A stretch of 64,000 bases of DNA from Nocardia salmonicida NBRC 13393 (GTDB lineage: Bacteria > Actinomycetota > Actinomycetes > Mycobacteriales > Mycobacteriaceae), in assembly GCF_001613085.1 (NCBI RefSeq), contig NZ_BDBR01000001.1, positions 1 through 64,000 of the forward strand. The letters run 5' to 3'. The notes under the pieces were generated by a model that made no database searches, was not told where the DNA came from, and saw nothing but the letters and a program-made list of their open reading frames with translations. Position 1 is the stretch's first letter. Each line of letters begins with the position of its first letter. Shown here in pieces: positions 15,940 to 24,685 of this stretch. The position numbers were made by a program, and so were the translations under genes.

Positions 15940-16884
15940 TCAGGGGGCGGTTCGGGCATTGGAGTCGAAGGCGCCTGGTATTTCGTAGATCGCGCCGGTG
16001 AAGGTGGCGGCGAACAGACGGCCGGCGGAGAATCCGGTGGTACCCCGGCCGTAGGTGAGGACGCTGGTCGACGTGGCTGCGGTGCCGAGGACGCAGTACC
16101 GGCCGGGTGAGTCGATGCGGACGATGCGGCCAGAGAGGTTGAAGGGGACGACGGGTCGATTCTGTGAGTCCAAGGTCAGCCCGTCGGGTGTACCGAAGGT
16201 GTCGATGCCGGACAGGTCCAGCAGCGATTGTGGTGCGCCGGGATCTGCGGTAGGTATCCGGCTGACACCAGGGTTGACGAAAGTACGTGAGACATAGAGG
16301 TATTCGTTGTCGGCGTCGAGCACGGCACCGTTGGCGCTGGGGAACCTCGCCCAGTCCGCCTGCACCGCGCCGTTCGGGCTGACGCGGCCGACGAGGTTGC
16401 CGAAGTCGTTGGTGGCGTAGACGGTTCCGTCGGCGGCGACGTCCATGCCGTTGGCGGCGCTGAGGCCCGAGGCGAACGGTGCCACCGCACCGGTATCGGG
16501 GTCGACCTCGACGATGCCCGCCAGCTGGACCAGGTCGCCGATGACGACCCGGGCGTCCGCGCCGTAACCGACTAGCAGTTTGCCGTCTCGGGTCCAGGCG
16601 AGCGCACCGGCGCCGCCGCTGGGCACGGTGGCGATGACTACCGCGGGGGCGCCGGGGGCATCGATCCGCAAGACGTGTCCGCTCACGAGATCTGTGGCGT
16701 ACGCGCGGCCCTGCGAATCGACGGTGAGACCTTCCAGGGCACCCGACACAGCGCCGACCTGCACCGCCGATTGGCCGGCGCCCGGGCAGTCGGCGGCAGC
16801 TTGCGCGTTCGGTGCGGAGATGGCGGTCGCGGCGATGAACGCCGCTGCTGTGATGGGTAGGACAATTCGACGTAGGGCCTGCAC
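15940..16884 (-). CDS. Secreted SMP-30/NHL-type beta-propeller protein
   Basis: A 314-aa exported protein from GTG 16884: signal peptide ALRRIVLPITAAAFIAATAI with cleavage after NAQA. A six-bladed propeller follows, of the SMP-30/gluconolactonase/NHL type (GLTVDSQGRAYATD, GMDVAADGTVYATND, GLTLDSQNRPVV repeats). Two cysteines (DCPGAG, RYCVLG) may pair outside the cell. Enzymes of this fold are lactonases or hydrolases, but the catalytic metal residues could not be assigned, so a binding role is possible. Confidence 0.8.
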   Translation of the reverse strand: MQALRRIVLPITAAAFIAATAISAPNAQAAADCPGAGQSAVQVGAVSGALEGLTVDSQGRAYATDLVSGHVLRIDAPGAPAVVIATVPSGGAGALAWTRDGKLLVGYGADARVVIGDLVQLAGIVEVDPDTGAVAPFASGLSAANGMDVAADGTVYATNDFGNLVGRVSPNGAVQADWARFPSANGAVLDADNEYLYVSRTFVNPGVSRIPTADPGAPQSLLDLSGIDTFGTPDGLTLDSQNRPVVPFNLSGRIVRIDSPGRYCVLGTAATSTSVLTYGRGTTGFSAGRLFAATFTGAIYEIPGAFDSNARTAP

Positions 16885-17133
16885 TCGGTACCTCGCTATG
16901 TCGGGTGGCTCATTGTTCCACTCCCGCCGTCGGCGGCCAGCATCATTGTAGGAGGGCACCGTCTTCCTCTGAGCGGGATGGTGTCACGCTCGCTACGGAG
17001 GAAGACCGGCGCCGCCGAGCACCCCGCTGCCCGCGTCGGCGCCTTGCTGAGGTCGAGGGCTTCATCGACGGATGCCCGTGGTTGCTGGTGGATCGATTGA
17101 TGGTGTAGCGCAACGCTTCACGATCGCGGACAG

Positions 17134-18534
17134 CTATTCGGCTTCGATAGTGACGGTGGTCTTCGGCTGCGTGCGGCGCCGGACGTGGCAGGGGACTTCG
17201 CCGATCGGGTGCAGGACTACATCGGTGGTCAGTGCGATGTCGCCGGGTGGGGTTTCGAATTCGAACTCGCGAACCAGAATGGCCAGTGTCAAGGCGGCTT
17301 CGAGCATGGCGAAGCGTTGTCCGATGCATCCTCGCGGTCCATGCCCGAAGGGGAACCAGGCGAACTTGTGCCGTTGGCCATCGTGATCGGCGTCGAACCG
17401 GTCCGGGTCGAACCGGTAGGGATCGGGCCACAGATCGGCACGGTGGTGGATCACCCACGGTGCGATCGTGATGTCGGCGCCGGCGGGGATGTGAAAGCCG
17501 CACACGTCAGCGTCCTGCACTGCTCTTCGGGACAGATACGGTGCTGACGGGTATAGCCGGGTGGTTTCTTTGAGCACCATGGCTGTGTAGGTCAAGGCGT
17601 GGACGTCGGCGGCGGTGGGCGAGGGGCCTGTCAGGATTCGGTCGGCTTCCTCGCGCACCCGGGCTTGGGCATCGGGCGCGCTGCCGAGCAGGCGTAGTGC
17701 GAAGGTCAGCGCGGTCGCGGTGGTGTCGTGGCCGGCGAACAGGAAGATCTTCACCTGGTCGCGAATTTCGTTGTCGGACAACGTGTCATCGCCGTCGCGG
17801 GCAGCGACCAACCGGCCGATCAGGTCCGAACCGGGTTCGGCCGCGGCTCGCCGATGCGCGATGATCTCGTCGCATGCGGCGTGGATGTGTTGCTGCGCGC
17901 GGGCGATGCGCCGGTTCGCCGGCGATGGCCAGTTCAAGGGGATCGGCGCGGGGGAGATGCCGCGCCACCGCGCCGCGCGGCCCAGGACAGGGAAGGTGGA
18001 TCGCACGATCGGCACCAATCGGGCCGAGTCCTCGCCGAAGAGCACCCGCGCCACGATGGACAGGGTGAGTCGAGTCATCTCCGAACCCACATCGAGCACA
18101 CCGTCTGGGCGTGCCAGCCATTGGGTTGTCAGGTGGTCGACTTCTTCGGCCATCGCCGAGGTGTAACCATCGACGCTGCGCGCGGTGAAGAGGGGTTGGA
18201 TGAACCGCCGTTGGCGTCGCCAGGTCTCGTCTTGGCTGGTGACCAGACCGTTTCCGTACAGCTCACGCATCGGTTGATAGAATCCGCTGTCTTTGCGGAA
18301 ATTGCGGTCATGGGGTGCGAGCAGTACTTGGGCGGCGCCCTCAGGATCGCTGATGATGAAGTATTCGCGTCGCATCCCGGGCAGTCCGAAGACGTAGCGC
18401 ACCACCTCACCGCACTCATCGAAACCGTGTGTACCCAAGCCGAGTGGATCGCGAAGAAACTCCCGGGTGGAGCCGAGCAGCCACCCGCCCGACGCGGTCT
18501 TCGGCTCCCTCAGATGCGTCACATCGTTGCTCAT
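17134..18534 (-). CDS. Cytochrome P450
   Basis: A 466-aa P450 of the longer, eukaryote-like (CYP102/CYP4-type) class. I-helix FLFAGHDTTATAL, K-helix KETTRLYP, and haem loop FPFGHGPRGCIGQRFAMLEA are all intact. It differs clearly from the 400-aa P450 at 1596-2798. No redox partner is nearby. Its length and motifs suggest fatty-acid or terpenoid-like substrates, but this is weak inference. The start (ATG 18534) has GGAGGAG just upstream. Confidence 0.93.
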   Translation of the reverse strand: MSNDVTHLREPKTASGGWLLGSTREFLRDPLGLGTHGFDECGEVVRYVFGLPGMRREYFIISDPEGAAQVLLAPHDRNFRKDSGFYQPMRELYGNGLVTSQDETWRRQRRFIQPLFTARSVDGYTSAMAEEVDHLTTQWLARPDGVLDVGSEMTRLTLSIVARVLFGEDSARLVPIVRSTFPVLGRAARWRGISPAPIPLNWPSPANRRIARAQQHIHAACDEIIAHRRAAAEPGSDLIGRLVAARDGDDTLSDNEIRDQVKIFLFAGHDTTATALTFALRLLGSAPDAQARVREEADRILTGPSPTAADVHALTYTAMVLKETTRLYPSAPYLSRRAVQDADVCGFHIPAGADITIAPWVIHHRADLWPDPYRFDPDRFDADHDGQRHKFAWFPFGHGPRGCIGQRFAMLEAALTLAILVREFEFETPPGDIALTTDVVLHPIGEVPCHVRRRTQPKTTVTIEAE

Positions 18535-18746
18535 CGACGACTCCTCCGATCGGTTACTTCGATCCTCACCCGCCCAGGCAACAAAAGCGCGAGTAATCCA
18601 CTACTTCATCTGGCGCGGGTGGGAGCAACGTCGGCCTGGTCTCGGGTTGAGCGGTGAGACCTCGGGGTACCGACGGCAGGCGGCTGTGACACCTGCGAGC
18701 TCGACGGCCGGGGGTGTTTATCGTTCCGACGATCCGCGGCGCCTTG

Positions 18747-18932
18747 TCAGCGCTGAAAGGACCGGCGGTAGAGCATCGGCGTGACGCCGACCGCACGAAT
18801 GAAATGGTGTCGGAGGTTGCCCGCGGTGCCCATGCCGCAGAGTTGGCTGATGCGCTCCACCGGCAGATCTGTGGTCTCGAACATCGGCATACCGTCGGTG
18901 ACGGCGACCGCGACGACTCCCAGGTTACCCAC
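18747..18932 (-). pseudogene. GlxA/AraC-type regulator with large in-frame deletion
   Basis: A 61-codon GTG frame. Residues 1-19 (GNLGVVAVAVTDGMPMFE) are the first strand of a DJ-1/PfpI-AraC (GlxA-type) regulator. The rest (TTDLPVERISQLCGMGTAGN and HHFIRAVGVTPMLYRR) is the last HTH of the same family. About 240-260 middle residues are missing, and the two parts join in frame at a Glu codon. It may be a dead gene or make a bare HTH peptide. It is divergent from the MFS gene it may once have controlled. Confidence 0.7.
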
Positions 18933-19017
18933 AACCCCAGCCTACTGGCAGAATTTTCATCAAGGTAGTCATTTCTGCCTCTCGTCGAGGATCGTTCCCG
19001 CGACGAATCTGAATCTT

Positions 19018-20256
19018 GTGACTACGACTGATGTTTCGCGCATACCTCGGCTGCCTCATGAAGTGGCATTCGGCCTTGCCGCGGCGGTGATCGGCTTCTG
19101 CCTGGCAGCCTCCGCCGTGCCCTCGCCGCTCTACAAGCTGTACGCGACGATCTGGCACCTCGACACCTCGACGGTGACGCTGATCTACGCAACCTATTGC
19201 TTCGGAGTCTTGGCCGCCCTGCTGGTGGTCGGCCGCATCTCCGACGCCGTCGGCCGTCGTCCGGTGATCGCTGCCGGACTGGCTGGTCTGCTCGCGTCGA
19301 TGGTGTTGTTCGGCTATGCCTCCGATGTGATCTGGCTCTTTCTCGCCCGCTCGGTGCAAGGGCTGTCGACCGGTGTCGCCATCAGCGCTGCGGGCGCGGC
19401 GTTGATGGAGCTGTACCGAGGCGATAATCCGGCCAAGGCGGGTCTGTACAACGTCGTCGCGAGCTCGCTCGGGGTCGGAGCAGGTGGCATGGTCGGAGCG
19501 CTGCTGGTGCAATACGTGGCCCATCCGCTGGTAACGCCGTTCGTCCTGCTCGCGGTGTTGGTAACGCTCCTGTTGCTGGGCACGGTGCTGATGCCGGAAA
19601 CCGTGGTGTCGCGCGACAGATTTCGGATCACCGCACCCGGTGTGCCGCGTACGATCCTCGCGCCGTTCATCTTGGCGGGGTTGGGGATCGCGTGTGCGTG
19701 GTCGATCATCGGCCTGTTCCTCGGCCTCGTCGGGGCGATCGTCCCGGCTCTGCTGCACACCAGCAGTGATCTGCCCGCCGGTAGTTCGATCATGGTGATG
19801 GGCTGCGCGGGCGCGGTGGCCGCGGTGCTCACCCAGAAGACGGCACCGACGGCCCAGATCGCGTGGGGTATGGCGATCATGTCGGCGGGCATCCTCGGGC
19901 TGGCTGGGTCTGTGACCGGCGACGGGACCGCGGTGGGATTCCTCGTCTCCGGTGTCGTCATAGGATTCGGCATGGGTAGCGCAATGTTCGGTTGCTTGCG
20001 CACGATCGGCGCCGCGGCCCCGCCGAATCGGCGAGCCCAGGTGATGGCGGCGTTCTACATCGTCGCCTACGCGGCCATCTCCCTACCGACCATCGGCGCC
20101 GGCTACACGGCTCGCCACCTCGGGGCCGCGCACACCATCCAGATCTTCGGCGCGGGCATCGTCGTCACCTCGCTGGCGACCATGGCACTCGCCCTCACTC
20201 GACACCGCGCCGTGGTGAACACCACCGACACAACGCCATTGGTCACCTCGTCATAG
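19018..20256 (+). CDS. MFS transporter
   Basis: A 412-aa major facilitator with 12 predicted membrane helices. GRISDAVGRRPVIAAG (residues about 73-88) is the signature loop between helices 2 and 3, and GLSTGVAISAAGAALMELYR follows helix 4. It is probably a drug or metabolite exporter of the DHA type. GTG 19018 is the most likely start; frames reading upstream cross the divergent regulator remnant and are not membrane-like. The ribosome binding site is weak. Confidence 0.85.
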   Translation: MTTTDVSRIPRLPHEVAFGLAAAVIGFCLAASAVPSPLYKLYATIWHLDTSTVTLIYATYCFGVLAALLVVGRISDAVGRRPVIAAGLAGLLASMVLFGYASDVIWLFLARSVQGLSTGVAISAAGAALMELYRGDNPAKAGLYNVVASSLGVGAGGMVGALLVQYVAHPLVTPFVLLAVLVTLLLLGTVLMPETVVSRDRFRITAPGVPRTILAPFILAGLGIACAWSIIGLFLGLVGAIVPALLHTSSDLPAGSSIMVMGCAGAVAAVLTQKTAPTAQIAWGMAIMSAGILGLAGSVTGDGTAVGFLVSGVVIGFGMGSAMFGCLRTIGAAAPPNRRAQVMAAFYIVAYAAISLPTIGAGYTARHLGAAHTIQIFGAGIVVTSLATMALALTRHRAVVNTTDTTPLVTSS

Positions 20257-20484
20257 TCCGCGCCTGTCCACACCCGGGGGCGGCGGGGATTCCATAGGAC
20301 CCGATCGCCGCTTCGCTCAGGCCGACGCGACGGACGTACCTCGGCGGCCCGCCAGCGTGGTACGGGGACGGAAAGAACGCGTTGTCCTCGGCAGTCTCCT
20401 CCGTTGGCGCTTGCTGAGATCGCCTGTGTCGTTAGGCATTTCGCTTACCTACCTTCCGTGTGATGCGGGGCATGGCGAACCGCG

Positions 20485-20660
20485 GTCCCGCAAGGTGGGT
20501 TTTCCCGATCCACCGGGGCCGGTCAAGGTCGTGAGCCGATGTTCAGCGATGAGTTTACGTACGACCGCGATATCACCGAACTTGCCGACGAACTCGGTCA
20601 GTTCGGCGCGCAGGTTCGTCCGGCGGTCGTCCTCGCGCGCGCGACTTCGACGCGACAGCT
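20485..20660 (-). pseudogene. Fragment of an AfsR/LuxR-type regulatory ATPase
   Basis: The leftward strand encodes NLRAELTEFVGKFGDIAVVR followed by the Walker A region RLTTLTGPGGSGKPTL. This is the start of the NB-ARC-like domain in large actinobacterial LuxR/BTAD regulators (usually 700-1000 aa). Thr of GKT is Pro here, and the frame dissolves a few codons later. Nothing of the rest was found nearby. Confidence 0.6.
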
Positions 20661-20733
20661 GGTATCGGGCGCGGCGCAAGGTCCAGCCGCGAAAGGTGCA
20701 CTGTTCGACTTCGGTCGAGAATGGGGAAGCTAG

Positions 20734-20949
20734 ATGTTTCGTACTTTGATGGTTGCGGCGGTAGCGGGTGCGATCGCGACGGCGGGCACGTTTGCCGAGG
20801 CTGGCGGCAGCAAGTACTGCTATTCCGGGCAGATCTACCTGGTCAACCATGTCAACGGTCGGATCGAGAAGACCGTTCAACCCACCGTTATCGTGGGCGG
20901 GGACGGAACGACCATCACACCGTCTCCAGGAGACGGGTGCCGTGGCTGA
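20734..20949 (+). CDS. Small secreted protein
   Basis: A 71-aa protein with a signal peptide (MFRTLMVAAVAGAIATAGTF, cleavage near AEA) and a mature part of about 47 residues. The mature part has two cysteines (KYCYSGQIY and GDGCRG) that could pair. GGGGAAG precedes the ATG. Its end overlaps the start of the next gene by 8 bp, so the two are likely co-translated. No family was recognised. Confidence 0.6.
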   Translation: MFRTLMVAAVAGAIATAGTFAEAGGSKYCYSGQIYLVNHVNGRIEKTVQPTVIVGGDGTTITPSPGDGCRG

Positions 20950-21301
20950 CCCCACTATCGAACAGCTGTCCGAATCGGTCACCACGGCTGGCGCGGACTG
21001 GGGAGCGGAGATAGTCAGAGGCCCGCTCGGTCGCTTGCAGATCATCCGCCGCCACGGCGAACTGCTCTATGCGCCTGTGGAATTCGCTGTCACCGACGCC
21101 GAGTTGCGGGCCTACTATCGCCGCATCGCCGAAGAAGCTGAGCGGGGTGCGGCACCGGAACCGGCGTGGGAGTGGTGGATGACGCTGATGTCGACGCACC
21201 TCGCTGAAGCACTCCACGACCTAGACCGTGAAAAGCGGCCCTGCGTCGTCATCGTCGGTGACACCGGATTCGCCGCCACCCCGGTCGATTCCGATCATTA
21301 A
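20942..21301 (+). CDS. Hypothetical cytosolic protein coupled to a small secreted protein
   Basis: A 119-aa acidic helical protein starting at GTG 20942 (CAGGAGA upstream). RLQIIRRHGELLYAPVEFAV and LRAYYRRIAEEAERG are the clearest segments; Trp is frequent (EPAWEWWMTLM). It resembles small actinobacterial proteins of unknown role encoded with short secreted or phage-like genes. An 8-bp overlap ties it to the upstream gene. Confidence 0.55.
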   Translation: MADPTIEQLSESVTTAGADWGAEIVRGPLGRLQIIRRHGELLYAPVEFAVTDAELRAYYRRIAEEAERGAAPEPAWEWWMTLMSTHLAEALHDLDREKRPCVVIVGDTGFAATPVDSDH

Positions 21302-21869
21302 GTGAGCCTTCCTCACGTCGTTGAACTCGGTTGTTGCACTGCGCGAATGACCTAGCGTTCCGCGAAGAAATCGAGGTCCGCACCGACGAAGTCGAACGCC
21401 GCTCCTCGACGCGCTCGGTGCCGACCTCGACGAACTGCTCCTATCTCGACCCGTGGTCCGAAGCCATCATCGCCGGACACTCCTACCCCACCCGGGTCGC
21501 CGGAATCCACAACGTCGGCGGCGGACCACACTTCGGCTCCGGACTCACCACCGACACCGCAGCTCAGCACTACGAGAACAAGATCTGATCAACCGCGCAA
21601 CGCTGCACAGGTCCGAACGGAATCGATTCGGCCCGAGTCGATCTCACCCCTGGAACCTTTGGAAGGAGCCGCGCAACGGCCGAGTACACCATTTGACGCG
21701 CCCTTGGCAGCCTGGATCGGGCACCTGGAAGCGACGCTGGTCGCGGAATCGCAATTCATCGCAAGGCGTGCAGTCGGCGGCGATTGGGATGAGGCCCAGC
21801 ATAATGGGCAGCTTCCGGGGGAGGTGACACGGTACGGCCCGCAAAAGGTCGTTGCGGGCGCGACTGATG
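21302..21869. other. Region of broken coding-like segments
   Basis: No intact gene was recognised. 21430-21588 reads DPWSEAIIAGHSYPTRVAGI with VGGGPHFGSG after it, while a different frame just upstream reads LLDALGADLDELLLS, suggesting a frameshifted remnant. A rightward frame 21659-21928 (TTG start; PLAAWIGHLEATLVAESQFI) is also coding-like and runs into the 3' end of the next gene. None could be matched to a family. Confidence 0.35.
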
Positions 21870-22796
21870 TCACTGCTGAATGGCTTCGCGTATCTCATCT
21901 GCGAGGGCTCGATTGCCGGCGGCGATGAACTTCCGGCGCGTAGTCATCGTCTTGTTGATCTCGGTCGTGCTGTTGAGTCCGTATTCCAGCGGGATCGGAT
22001 CACCATCAAGATCAATTGTCACACCCCCGGCTGCATGCAGAATGTAATGTCCGGGCGACAGATCCCAAACAGCAAATCCCTTGGCAAACTCCACGGTTGC
22101 ATCAGTGAATCCGGCAGCGACGTGGTACAGGCTGACAGAGCCGAAATCAACCCCGATGCGTCCTCTTCTTTTGCCATCGTCCGATGCTGCGCTCAGTGCA
22201 TCGAAAAAGCGTTGCTGCTTAGCTAAGGGGCGGAAGCGCTCATTGGGGCGCATCATGTAGTTCGTAACCAGCGCTCGGGAAAGTCGGGCGTTCGAAGGCC
22301 GGTTCAGCGTGTGGCGGTCCCCGCTCGAAGTGATCATGAAGGCGCGATCAGAACCATCGCTATCTCTCATGGCCACGTACAGCTGAACATGATGAAAAAT
22401 GTCGCCGACTACCGCGACAATGGGCCGCTTCAGCGACCGCGAGTAGACCATGATGTGGGTGTAGCCGTGCAGGGATCGCACGGCCAATTCACTGGTATCC
22501 AGCGGATCTACGAGGATGCACAAGTCTGGTTCCGGGTCACTTCCAACGACTTGCGGATCGGCTTCCTCTGATGCGTATATGAATGAAGGCAGATACTCGG
22601 ACAGAAGCTCCTTGTAGCGTCCGTGCATCCACAAGTCGTACTCCGACAAGAAATTGGCCTCATGTCGGACGTTCTCAGTCTCCGATCGGTGCCCGGTCAG
22701 CGCGGCTTCCACCAGGCGGGGCCGTATCTCGGCCATCATGGTTGTCACCATGTCGGTAATTTGCTGCGCCAGCTGGGTCGTGTTCTGATCACTCAT
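21870..22796 (-). CDS. Inositol-monophosphatase-family protein
   Basis: A 308-aa member of the Li+-sensitive, metal-dependent phosphatase fold (IMPase, CysQ, FBPase). The metal-binding motifs are recognisable: ASEEAD (about residue 76), LVDPLDTSE in place of DPxDGT, and FAVWDLSPGHYILHAAGG in place of WDxAAG. The DG-to-DT change suggests an unusual substrate. RBS AAAGGTGA is just upstream. It is 23 bp behind the HTH/PRTase-like gene and so in one operon with it. The pairing of a phosphatase with an HTH-PRTase fusion suggests a nucleotide- or sugar-phosphate signal, but this is conjecture. Confidence 0.8.
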   Translation of the reverse strand: MSDQNTTQLAQQITDMVTTMMAEIRPRLVEAALTGHRSETENVRHEANFLSEYDLWMHGRYKELLSEYLPSFIYASEEADPQVVGSDPEPDLCILVDPLDTSELAVRSLHGYTHIMVYSRSLKRPIVAVVGDIFHHVQLYVAMRDSDGSDRAFMITSSGDRHTLNRPSNARLSRALVTNYMMRPNERFRPLAKQQRFFDALSAASDDGKRRGRIGVDFGSVSLYHVAAGFTDATVEFAKGFAVWDLSPGHYILHAAGGVTIDLDGDPIPLEYGLNSTTEINKTMTTRRKFIAAGNRALADEIREAIQQ

Positions 22797-22819
22797 GCGA
22801 AGGTCACCTTTGCTCGAAT

Positions 22820-23980
22820 CTAGCGCAACTCCAATGGCGGTTCAATGCCGGGCGGGCCCATCGTTGCGGCAATGAAAATGGCTTCAAATTCTGCCGCACG
22901 CATAATCTTAGCGCCGGTCAGGTCATCGAAGCTATCGACGTCCAAGCGGCGGTCTTTGGTCATTGCACCGAAGACGGCGAAGTACAGCTCGGCCTTGGGG
23001 TAGCGGTCGCGCAATTGCCGGGTGAGGTAGCCGATCACGTCGGCGTGCTTGACCTCGAAATCGCAGATGACAATCGTAGGAGCGTCTTTGGCCTCCGGGT
23101 AGAAAGATGCACTATCCAGGTGGATGCCGTCGCGCATTTTGTTGCACCGCAAGTACCCGATTCGGCATCGAGAAAATCGGGATGAAGCAAGGAATGTTGC
23201 CATAACCAAACCGGCCTCATTGACTCCGAAACAGATATCCATATCTAGGCGTTTGCCCAGGTTCTTGATCTGTTGCGACAACCGTTCCACTCCATACCCG
23301 AAGGTCTCCCAAGTAAGATCGATCAATCTGCCTGGCTGAGAATTGGGTAGGGTGAACACGTCAACCTCGGGGTTCCCGTACTCGACAGTTGGAACCGTCA
23401 ATATGAACTCTTGGCCGACTTGACCTCCTCGAATGCGTGGGGCGGGGGACCCGCTCCGTCTCGTACCATTCTCGAGCGCCAATATTGGTTCACCGGCCGG
23501 AACCTTTTCCTCCGTAAAGCTTTTCAGCGCTAGCTGATCTTCGATAGGCAGCCGCTCGTAGGCTTCAGCGATGAGCTCTGTCGGGCTGATGCTCTCCTCC
23601 GCGACACCCAGTGGCCCCCGTCCGTAGGCCGCGCACAATATGAGCAAACCTGACATCGGAGGCGGGGATCCCTGCCCCCTGCGTCGCGCCCACGACTCCC
23701 AGGCGTTGACCGATGTGCCGCCAAGGCTGGTCTGGTTTCCCGTCACGTCGTTATAGCGCGCTGCCGCCTGATCTTGGGATAGGCCCGCCGCGTAGCGGTA
23801 CGCCTGCAAACTCGGCACGTCCGGATACCGGGCCATCAGCTCAGCCGCCGCACCTTTCACTGATCCCAACTCGGTCCACAGCTTCTTACCCTGCGCGGCC
23901 AACTCCCGGCCGCGAGCCTGCGGACTCATCTGGTGGCTCGTGCGTGCGTTCGCGCCCGGCGACCTTGACGACATTCCCAT
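22820..23980 (-). CDS. HTH domain fused to a phosphoribosyltransferase-like domain
   Basis: A 386-aa protein. Residues about 30-125 resemble actinobacterial XRE-type HTH modules (LQAYRYAAGLSQDQAAARYN, NAWESWARR, GLLILCAAYGRGPLG). Residues about 205-370 look like a PRTase-type alpha/beta domain (DICFGVNEAGLVMATFLAS; TIVICDFEVKHADVIGYLT; KAELYFAVFGAM), but the PRPP loop with DD..TGGT is not present, so catalysis is doubtful. ATG 23980 is preferred because GAAGGG lies upstream; a start 21 codons earlier is possible. It is first in an operon with the IMPase-family gene. An inverted repeat at 24024-24043 sits in the promoter, fitting autoregulation. Confidence 0.7.
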   Translation of the reverse strand: MGMSSRSPGANARTSHQMSPQARGRELAAQGKKLWTELGSVKGAAAELMARYPDVPSLQAYRYAAGLSQDQAAARYNDVTGNQTSLGGTSVNAWESWARRRGQGSPPPMSGLLILCAAYGRGPLGVAEESISPTELIAEAYERLPIEDQLALKSFTEEKVPAGEPILALENGTRRSGSPAPRIRGGQVGQEFILTVPTVEYGNPEVDVFTLPNSQPGRLIDLTWETFGYGVERLSQQIKNLGKRLDMDICFGVNEAGLVMATFLASSRFSRCRIGYLRCNKMRDGIHLDSASFYPEAKDAPTIVICDFEVKHADVIGYLTRQLRDRYPKAELYFAVFGAMTKDRRLDVDSFDDLTGAKIMRAAEFEAIFIAATMGPPGIEPPLELR

Positions 23981-24023
23981 GACCGACAGCCCTTCACCCC
24001 AGGAGCAGTAGTTGCCAAGAAGG

Positions 24024-24043
24024 TTACCCATCGCAATGGGCAA
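24024..24043. promoter_or_regulatory. Inverted-repeat operator before the HTH/PRTase gene
   Basis: TTACCCAT-N4-ATGGGCAA, 8-bp arms with one mismatch, lies 44 bp upstream of the chosen start of the HTH protein and on the far side of the 140-bp gap from the micro-operon. A likely binding site for the HTH protein itself. Confidence 0.5.
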
Positions 24044-24183
24044 CTTCTGTACTTCACATCATCTGAGCAGCTCAAGCTACCCAAAAACCCGTTGGAGCTC
24101 GTTCCGCCCAGCAGGTGTGAGGGACCCTGACCGACTGGGAGGGTGATTAGCAGCAACCACCGCCCCCACAGGAGCTACCAGCC

Positions 24184-24294
24184 ATGACGGTTTTCGCGCA
24201 CTCGTCAGCGCCCGACAAGCGGGGGCTGTTGCCGACCGCCCAACCGACACGACTCGCAACTTCGCCGCTACGGCGAACAAGGGGGGACCAATGA
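24184..24294 (+). CDS. 36-aa leader ORF of the micro-operon
   Basis: An ATG at 24184 with CAGGAG at ideal distance opens a 37-codon frame (MTVFAHSSAPDKRGLLPTAQ and on to RGDQ). Its stop overlaps the start of the next gene as ATGA. The good ribosome binding site and exact coupling argue for translation. The peptide is basic and has no recognised motif. It could be a leader peptide or a real small protein. Confidence 0.5.
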   Translation: MTVFAHSSAPDKRGLLPTAQPTRLATSPLRRTRGDQ

Positions 24295-24518
24295 ACACGG
24301 AGAGCCTCACCGCTGTCGAGCAACAGGTGCTCGCTGTCCTCGTCCCGGGTGGACTGCTCACCGCCGACACGATCGCCCGCAACCTGAACGTGCCGCCTCG
24401 GCGCGTGGCGCGTGCCCTGAACTCGTTGCGCCGCAACGGTGACGCCTTCCGCAACCGGCATTCGGAGTGGCAGATCACGGCCGGACAGGGCCGCACAGAA
24501 CGGCGGGTCGCGCGATGA
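24291..24518 (+). CDS. Small winged-HTH protein
   Basis: A 75-aa protein that is little more than a winged helix: VEQQVLAVLVPGGLLTADTI, then ARNLNVPPRRVARALNSLRR as the HTH and SEWQIT as the wing. The GGGGGGA ribosome binding site lies within the preceding small ORF. Start and stop overlap with neighbours (ATGA on both sides). Likely the regulator of this module. Confidence 0.65.
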   Translation: MNTESLTAVEQQVLAVLVPGGLLTADTIARNLNVPPRRVARALNSLRRNGDAFRNRHSEWQITAGQGRTERRVAR

Positions 24519-24685
24519 GTCACCTCACCCCCGCCACACCCGCGCCCCTGCCATCGCTTAGGCAACTCACCCAAACGCTCGAAGCGATGCGCGAAGCCGG
24601 TTGGCTCACAAACGCACCCACTTCACCAACGGTCGGTGCGACAGGGGCACGCATCCCCGCGACCGGGTTGCCCGAGGAGGTTTGA
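24515..24685 (+). CDS. 56-aa hypothetical protein
   Basis: Starts by an ATGA overlap with the winged-HTH gene and ends TGATG on the next gene. It is Pro/Thr-rich with a central helix (LRQLTQTLEAMREAGWLTN). No family was recognised; its main support is the perfect coupling. Confidence 0.5.
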   Translation: MSHLTPATPAPLPSLRQLTQTLEAMREAGWLTNAPTSPTVGATGARIPATGLPEEV

